NCBI RefSeq assembly: GCF_020524495.1
Contig: NZ_JAIVLB010000001.1
Location: 1-64,000, forward strand
From: Bacillus stratosphericus
GTDB taxonomy: Bacteria; Bacillota; Bacilli; Bacillales; Bacillaceae
Reading direction: 5' to 3'
Length of the DNA: 64,000 bases
Part shown: positions 60,786 through 64,000 of the stretch, piece by piece
How the letters are laid out: every line of letters begins with the position of its first letter
Position numbering within the stretch: the first letter of the stretch is position 1
Notes under the pieces: generated by a model
What the model saw: only the letters and a program-made list of their open reading frames with translations
Told to the model about the DNA's origin: nothing
The model's database searches: none
Program-made: the position numbers and the translations under genes

Positions 60786-61934
60786 TTATGCTTCGTTCTC
60801 ATACATCTCATCTCCTTTTTGTATGTACGTACGCGCTTCGATCACAATCTCAAAAAAAGTGGAAGATTCCTTGTACATGTCGCGTTCCTTATAATAATTA
60901 GCCGCATCAAGTGCTAATTCCTCTAAATCAGCAAACATCTTTTTGCTTCTTAAACCAAAAAGTACTGATCTCAATTGATCACAGCTGTCTTTCTCTATAT
61001 AAAGCGCCTGCAAAAATTGGAATTTCAACTGATAAATCTCATCTTCCAATAAACAAGCCTGGTTCATTCCTTCGGTTAATGCCTCACTCGCTCTCTCTAT
61101 ATATCCGAGTTTAAAACAAGTAAGGGCAAGTGAAAACAATGACTTGATCATCGTTGACGCTTGATCTTTTTGATAAAGTGAAATGGCCTTTTCAAAAAAG
61201 ACGGTCGCGGTATGGTACGTTCCCATACTATAATGACAAGTACCTAAGTTATTGAGGGCCATCGCTTTAAAATAAGACGAACACTCTTGTCTTTCCATCG
61301 CGTCACAGACTTTTAACGCTTTTTCTAAATAAGGAAGCGCTTTTTGGTGCTGACTCACATCAATCCAGTTACCTGCCATGACAAAATCACATTGAATGCT
61401 TCTTTTTCCATAAAGCTGATGTTTCTTATAGATGTCTCTCGCTTTTTTGGCATAATGCATAGAGAAATAGGTTTGTTTCATATGATAGTATACTTCAGCA
61501 ATTTTATAGTAAAATTCCGCTTTTTCGATCTCATCGGTCACCAAGATCAGTTGATGTTCAGCATGCTTGTAATATGAAATGGCCTCGATATACCGGCGCT
61601 GGATAAATGCATACATTCCATGAAAAAAATGGAAGTAATAGCCCAGTAAGCCCGTCATCTCATCTTCTGCATCTTCAATTTCTTTAGGAAAGGACACCGC
61701 TTGAAGCATTTCACTCCCTGTATCGACTGACGATAAGTACTGAAGCATCATTTGATGGCGAAAATCCATTAGAGAATAATAAAGTAATAAATCTTGATCC
61801 TCCTCCATATCATGAATCTCTTCTTCAACAAGACGCTTCATGTCGTTTGCCTGTTCGACTTCAAATTTGCAAATATGTGTGTACCATTGATTGATTTTTA
61901 CACCTACTTCGGAAGATGGTATTTTGTGTGCCAT
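60786..61934 (-). CDS. Rap-family TPR regulator without a Phr gene
   Basis: A 382-residue Rap protein: N-terminal three-helix region (VGVKINQWYTHICKFEVEQANDMKRL) that contacts Spo0F or ComA, and seven TPR repeats (e.g. ALPYLEKALKVCDAMER, YHTATVFFEKAISLYQK). Such proteins dephosphorylate Spo0F-P or block ComA DNA binding. Downstream, where phr genes normally overlap the rap 3' end, only an 18-codon polar frame (MRTKHNMSAAQVEERLHT) without signal peptide is seen. It is therefore an orphan Rap. Confidence 0.88.
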   Translation of the reverse strand: MAHKIPSSEVGVKINQWYTHICKFEVEQANDMKRLVEEEIHDMEEDQDLLLYYSLMDFRHQMMLQYLSSVDTGSEMLQAVSFPKEIEDAEDEMTGLLGYYFHFFHGMYAFIQRRYIEAISYYKHAEHQLILVTDEIEKAEFYYKIAEVYYHMKQTYFSMHYAKKARDIYKKHQLYGKRSIQCDFVMAGNWIDVSQHQKALPYLEKALKVCDAMERQECSSYFKAMALNNLGTCHYSMGTYHTATVFFEKAISLYQKDQASTMIKSLFSLALTCFKLGYIERASEALTEGMNQACLLEDEIYQLKFQFLQALYIEKDSCDQLRSVLFGLRSKKMFADLEELALDAANYYKERDMYKESSTFFEIVIEARTYIQKGDEMYENEA

Positions 61935-62153
61935 CTACTTCAGCCCCATTCTATCATATCAAACTGATAACTATTATTTTACATAATTTATGATTTTAAG
62001 GCAAATTGTTATTTATTTCATATTATATGACAAATTTGCAGATTTCTATCTTTTTTACCAAGTTTAAATAGAGTGTTTTTACCCATGAAAACCTTTTTCT
62101 AAGAAGATGGATCGAATTTTCTGAGCACTTCTTTTATAGCACTAATATAGCGT

Positions 62154-62515
62154 CTAAATGCTTTTTTTACTAATTTCTAGCTGAACACTTTCACCATCGA
62201 ATTTTGATAATAATGTTTTTTGAATCTGTTCCAAAAAGCCGCGCACTTCTTGAACCATTTCTGCAGAAAAGGCTCGATCCTTACGACAGCTCTTGCCATT
62301 TTCTCGTTTGTTCCACCAACAAGCGTATGCCTTTTATCACTTTTATAACCATGGATGGAAATAGAAAAGGGATATGTTTTTGAACCAAAATGGGTTCATC
62401 AAACTTTGTACTCGTGATATGCAAGCTCGATTGTTGTTTTGGAATGACTGCATTTCACCATTAAAAGAGCACACAGGATCAGAAATATGAACTCACATAT
62501 AAGTAGCCTTTTCAT
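62154..62515 (-). pseudogene. Decayed second copy of a poly-gamma-glutamate hydrolase-family gene
   Basis: The frame starts MKRLLICEFIFLILCALL with a lipobox-like MVKC, then changes frame several times. Recognisable blocks match the intact ymaC-like protein at 58072: LHITSTKFDEP, HGYKSDKRHTLVGGTNEK, and SVQLEISKK. Large parts, including the metal-binding SPHGGRIEGG, are missing. A degenerate paralogue about 3.5 kb from the intact copy. Confidence 0.7.
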
Positions 62516-62663
62516 CTCACCGCATTATTTTACTATCAGTGGCTAAGAGATTCCAAAGAATGTCCGGCCCAATTGAATGAATCAGGAGAACTAAATCCTA
62601 TGACCTTATTTCAGTTTTAGTCCAAAAAACCCACAAAAATGGAAATATTACTCTTCTTTAGAC

Positions 62664-62707
62664 AAAAAAAGCTGCAAACAAAAGGTATATGCCCATCTGT
62701 TTACAGC
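62664..62707 (-). terminator. Terminator of the CarD-family gene
   Basis: GCTG-AAACA / TGTTT-CAGC stem; followed on the minus strand by TTTTTTTG. Confidence 0.55.
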
Positions 62708-62727
62708 AAGTCTCTGTATATCCATCA

Positions 62728-63201
62728 TTAAATTCTTAATTCATTTTCTAAAGCTGACAGCACTTCATCTTGCGACAGTCCTTGCGCAAGTGAAATTTCA
62801 CTCACTAACATGCCCCGTGCATCTTCAAGCATCTTCTTTTCGCTAGAATTTAATGCTTTCTTCTGATTTCGTCTCATCAGGTCTTTGACAACGGCTGCAC
62901 CATCTTCAATTGTACCTGTTTTTAGCTTTTTTAGATTTTCATCATATCTTTGCTTCCAAGTAAGCGTGTCGTCGTTTGTTTCTTCTGCAAAATTGTTCAT
63001 CACAACTTTCAACGTTGCTTGATCAGCTACCGGACGTATACCTAGTTGATTGATTCTGCCTTTTGGGATCATCATCTGCATATTGGGCATTTGAATCAGA
63101 AAATATTCCTGCGTCTTACCTAAAATCTCTTTTTCTTCCATTCCTTCAATCACACCGGCTCCATGCATAGGATAAACAATTTTATCACCTATTTGAAACA
63201 A
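62728..63201 (-). CDS. ydeB: CarD/CdnL-family RNA-polymerase-binding regulator (YdeB)
   Basis: A protein of about 157 residues. The N-terminal Tudor-like RNA-polymerase-interacting domain reads FQIGDKIVYPMHGAGVIEGMEEKE, followed by a helical C-terminal domain (VVKDLMRRNQKKALNSSEKKMLEDA) that binds the promoter. Such proteins stabilise open complexes. A TTG start at 63201 behind GGAGGTGG is preferred over GTG at 63210, which would overlap that site. Confidence 0.86.
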   Translation of the reverse strand: MFQIGDKIVYPMHGAGVIEGMEEKEILGKTQEYFLIQMPNMQMMIPKGRINQLGIRPVADQATLKVVMNNFAEETNDDTLTWKQRYDENLKKLKTGTIEDGAAVVKDLMRRNQKKALNSSEKKMLEDARGMLVSEISLAQGLSQDEVLSALENELRI

Positions 63202-63378
63202 ATCCGCCACCTCCGAAAGTATTCACATTATGATTATAACACATTTCATCAGAGGATAAAAATTTATATTTTATCATGTTAATTTAGCACTAGTCAATTC
63301 TTTTTATTTAAGTTTTTAGAGAATCAGCCTTTTTTTACAAAAGAAGCGCCTTTATCCAGTCCTCATGCATCTTCCTTG

Positions 63379-63387
63379 CATATACTA
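63379..63387 (+). promoter_or_regulatory. Sigma-K -10-like box before the His/Cys-rich gene
   Basis: CATATACTA, identical to the -10 box before gerT, 30 bp upstream of the 63417 ATG. The -35 element is not clear. Confidence 0.45.
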
Positions 63388-63416
63388 GCATTGAGTCACA
63401 TTTAGGAGGGATAACA

Positions 63417-63650
63417 ATGCGCAGGTGCAAATGCAAGTGCAAACATTCCCACTCAAACTGCTATAAAAAGCATGACGATCATCACCATGTTGATCCATGT
63501 AAAGAAAAAAAGTCTTATCATAAAAAAGATGATTGGTTTGAGAACGATTTTTGGGATACTTCTAGAAGCTACGATCCCTATTATTATCCTAAAAGTGTCT
63601 GCATAAGATGTAAGAAGCGTCGCAAAAAAAGACATCGCAACTCATTTTAG
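63417..63650 (+). CDS. Small Cys/His/Lys-rich protein, probable spore coat protein
   Basis: A 77-residue protein with a Cys/Lys/His-rich N-terminus (MRRCKCKCKHSHSNCYKKHD), a DDHHHVDPC cluster, an aromatic middle (DWFENDFWDTSRSYDPYYYP) and a basic C-terminus with CIRCKKRRKK. The composition recalls CotD- or CotC-like coat proteins that cross-link and bind metal. GGAGGGATAACA precedes the ATG, and a sigma-K-like box lies upstream. Confidence 0.65.
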   Translation: MRRCKCKCKHSHSNCYKKHDDHHHVDPCKEKKSYHKKDDWFENDFWDTSRSYDPYYYPKSVCIRCKKRRKKRHRNSF

Positions 63651-63680
63651 TGTTTGACGCTTTACCTGCTTTTTCTTTTC

Positions 63681-63703
63681 CCGGCTGAAAAGCCGGTTTT
63701 TTT
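63681..63703 (+). terminator. Terminator of the His/Cys-rich gene
   Basis: CCGGCT-GAAA-AGCCGG followed by TTTTTTTC. Confidence 0.8.
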
Positions 63704-63795
63704 CATGTGTAATCTCTTTTCTTTCATATGGAAAAGCTCATGAACCTGGTGATCTTCATAGGATATGGTAACCTGACAAAAAGGATGAGATACAA

Positions 63796-64000
63796 ATGAA
63801 CAATATGAATAATCAGACCAATCATGAGCATCAAGGAAATCCCTATCACACGTTTGAAAATGTGTATACAGCCAATCATGAGCATGTGATTGCACCAAAT
63901 ATGCATGACCCTATGAATATGCCAAATCATTATCATACCGGTAAAAAAGATGCTTATAGCGGACACTATCCGCACCACCATTCAGGATATTCCCCATTTA
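63796..64000 (+). CDS. His/Asn-rich probable spore-coat protein, truncated by window edge
   Basis: ATG at 63796 follows AAAAGGATGAGATACAA. The visible 68 codons are rich in His, Asn, Met and Tyr (MNNMNNQTNHEHQGNPYHTF ... MHDPMNMPNHYHTGKKDAYS) with a repeated NHEH element. Such composition is common in Bacillus outer-coat proteins. The frame stays open to the window edge. Family name uncertain. Confidence 0.6.
   Translation, partial: MNNMNNQTNHEHQGNPYHTFENVYTANHEHVIAPNMHDPMNMPNHYHTGKKDAYSGHYPHHHSGYSPF

Noticed and set aside
60740-60800. Possible Phr peptide (18 codons) overlapping the rap stop codon
   Set aside because: It has no hydrophobic signal segment and no plausible C-terminal pentapeptide context, so it cannot be a normal Phr precursor.

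Overview
The window looks like chromosomal DNA from a Bacillus of the B. pumilus / safensis / altitudinis group. The genes have strong B. subtilis counterparts in nearly the same order (yoj, yod, cge, yp- genes), Gram-positive ribosome sites (AGGAGG), many TTG/GTG starts and moderate-to-low GC. It also has features absent from B. subtilis 168: an fhs remnant, an AIM24 gene beside ugtP, and different content around kamA and cge. The species assignment is inference. Gene names rest on recalled similarity and synteny, because no search could be run.

Layout. 1-441: end of an IS3-family (IS150-like) element abutting the stop codon of a CwlS-like LysM/NlpC endopeptidase. 2.2-8.6 kb: small ORF, MATE pump, bacillithiol deacetylase bshB2-yojF, RarD-like transporter, spore protein gerT, yojB, the thiol-responsive repressor yodB facing nitroreductase yodC, and a decayed yodF symporter locus. 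8.6-15.9 kb: ctpA, yodH, yodI, yodJ, deoD, yodL, yodM, yozD, yodN, yozE, yokU. 15.9-18.8 kb: lysine 2,3-aminomutase kamA behind a near-perfect sigma-54 promoter, with its probable activator upstream. 19-23.3 kb: spore-crust locus (cgeC and a frameshifted neighbour, cgeAB, a nucleotidyltransferase-like gene, and an intact spsM, the gene split by prophage SPbeta in B. subtilis). 23.4-30.9 kb: msrAB, ypoP, ypmPRST, Sco, DegV, ilvA. 31-43.5 kb: yplP, yplQ, ypkP, dfrA-thyB, ypjQ, ypjP, ypiP, brxA, ilvD, ypgR, bsaA, broken fhs, metA. 43.7-55.6 kb: ugtP, AIM24, cspD, degR, ypeQ, ypeP, ypdP, ypdQ, sspL, ypcP, ypbS, dynA, ypbQ, bcsA. 55.7-62.7 kb: a less orderly accessory stretch with a pbuX remnant, an orphan secreted protein, decayed ORFs, ymaD-ymaC-aprX (which sit elsewhere in B. 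subtilis), a Rap protein without Phr and a second, broken polyglutamate-hydrolase copy. 62.7-64 kb: a CarD-family regulator and His-rich, probably spore-coat, genes.

Themes. Sporulation and coat functions recur (cwlS-like, gerT, cgeABC, spsM, sspL, the gene at 63417), several behind sigma-K-like CATANNNTA boxes. Thiol and oxidant handling also recurs (bshB2, yodB/yodC, msrAB, brxA, bsaA, ymaD). No tRNA, rRNA, CRISPR array or intact prophage was seen. No wholly new multi-gene system is evident. The most notable items are the sigma-54 kam locus with a nearby inverted repeat, the YodB variant without C-terminal cysteines, the in-frame-deleted fhs, the frameshifted gene beside cgeC, the mutually exclusive hairpins before cspD, the SPbeta-free spsM, and several unannotated small proteins.
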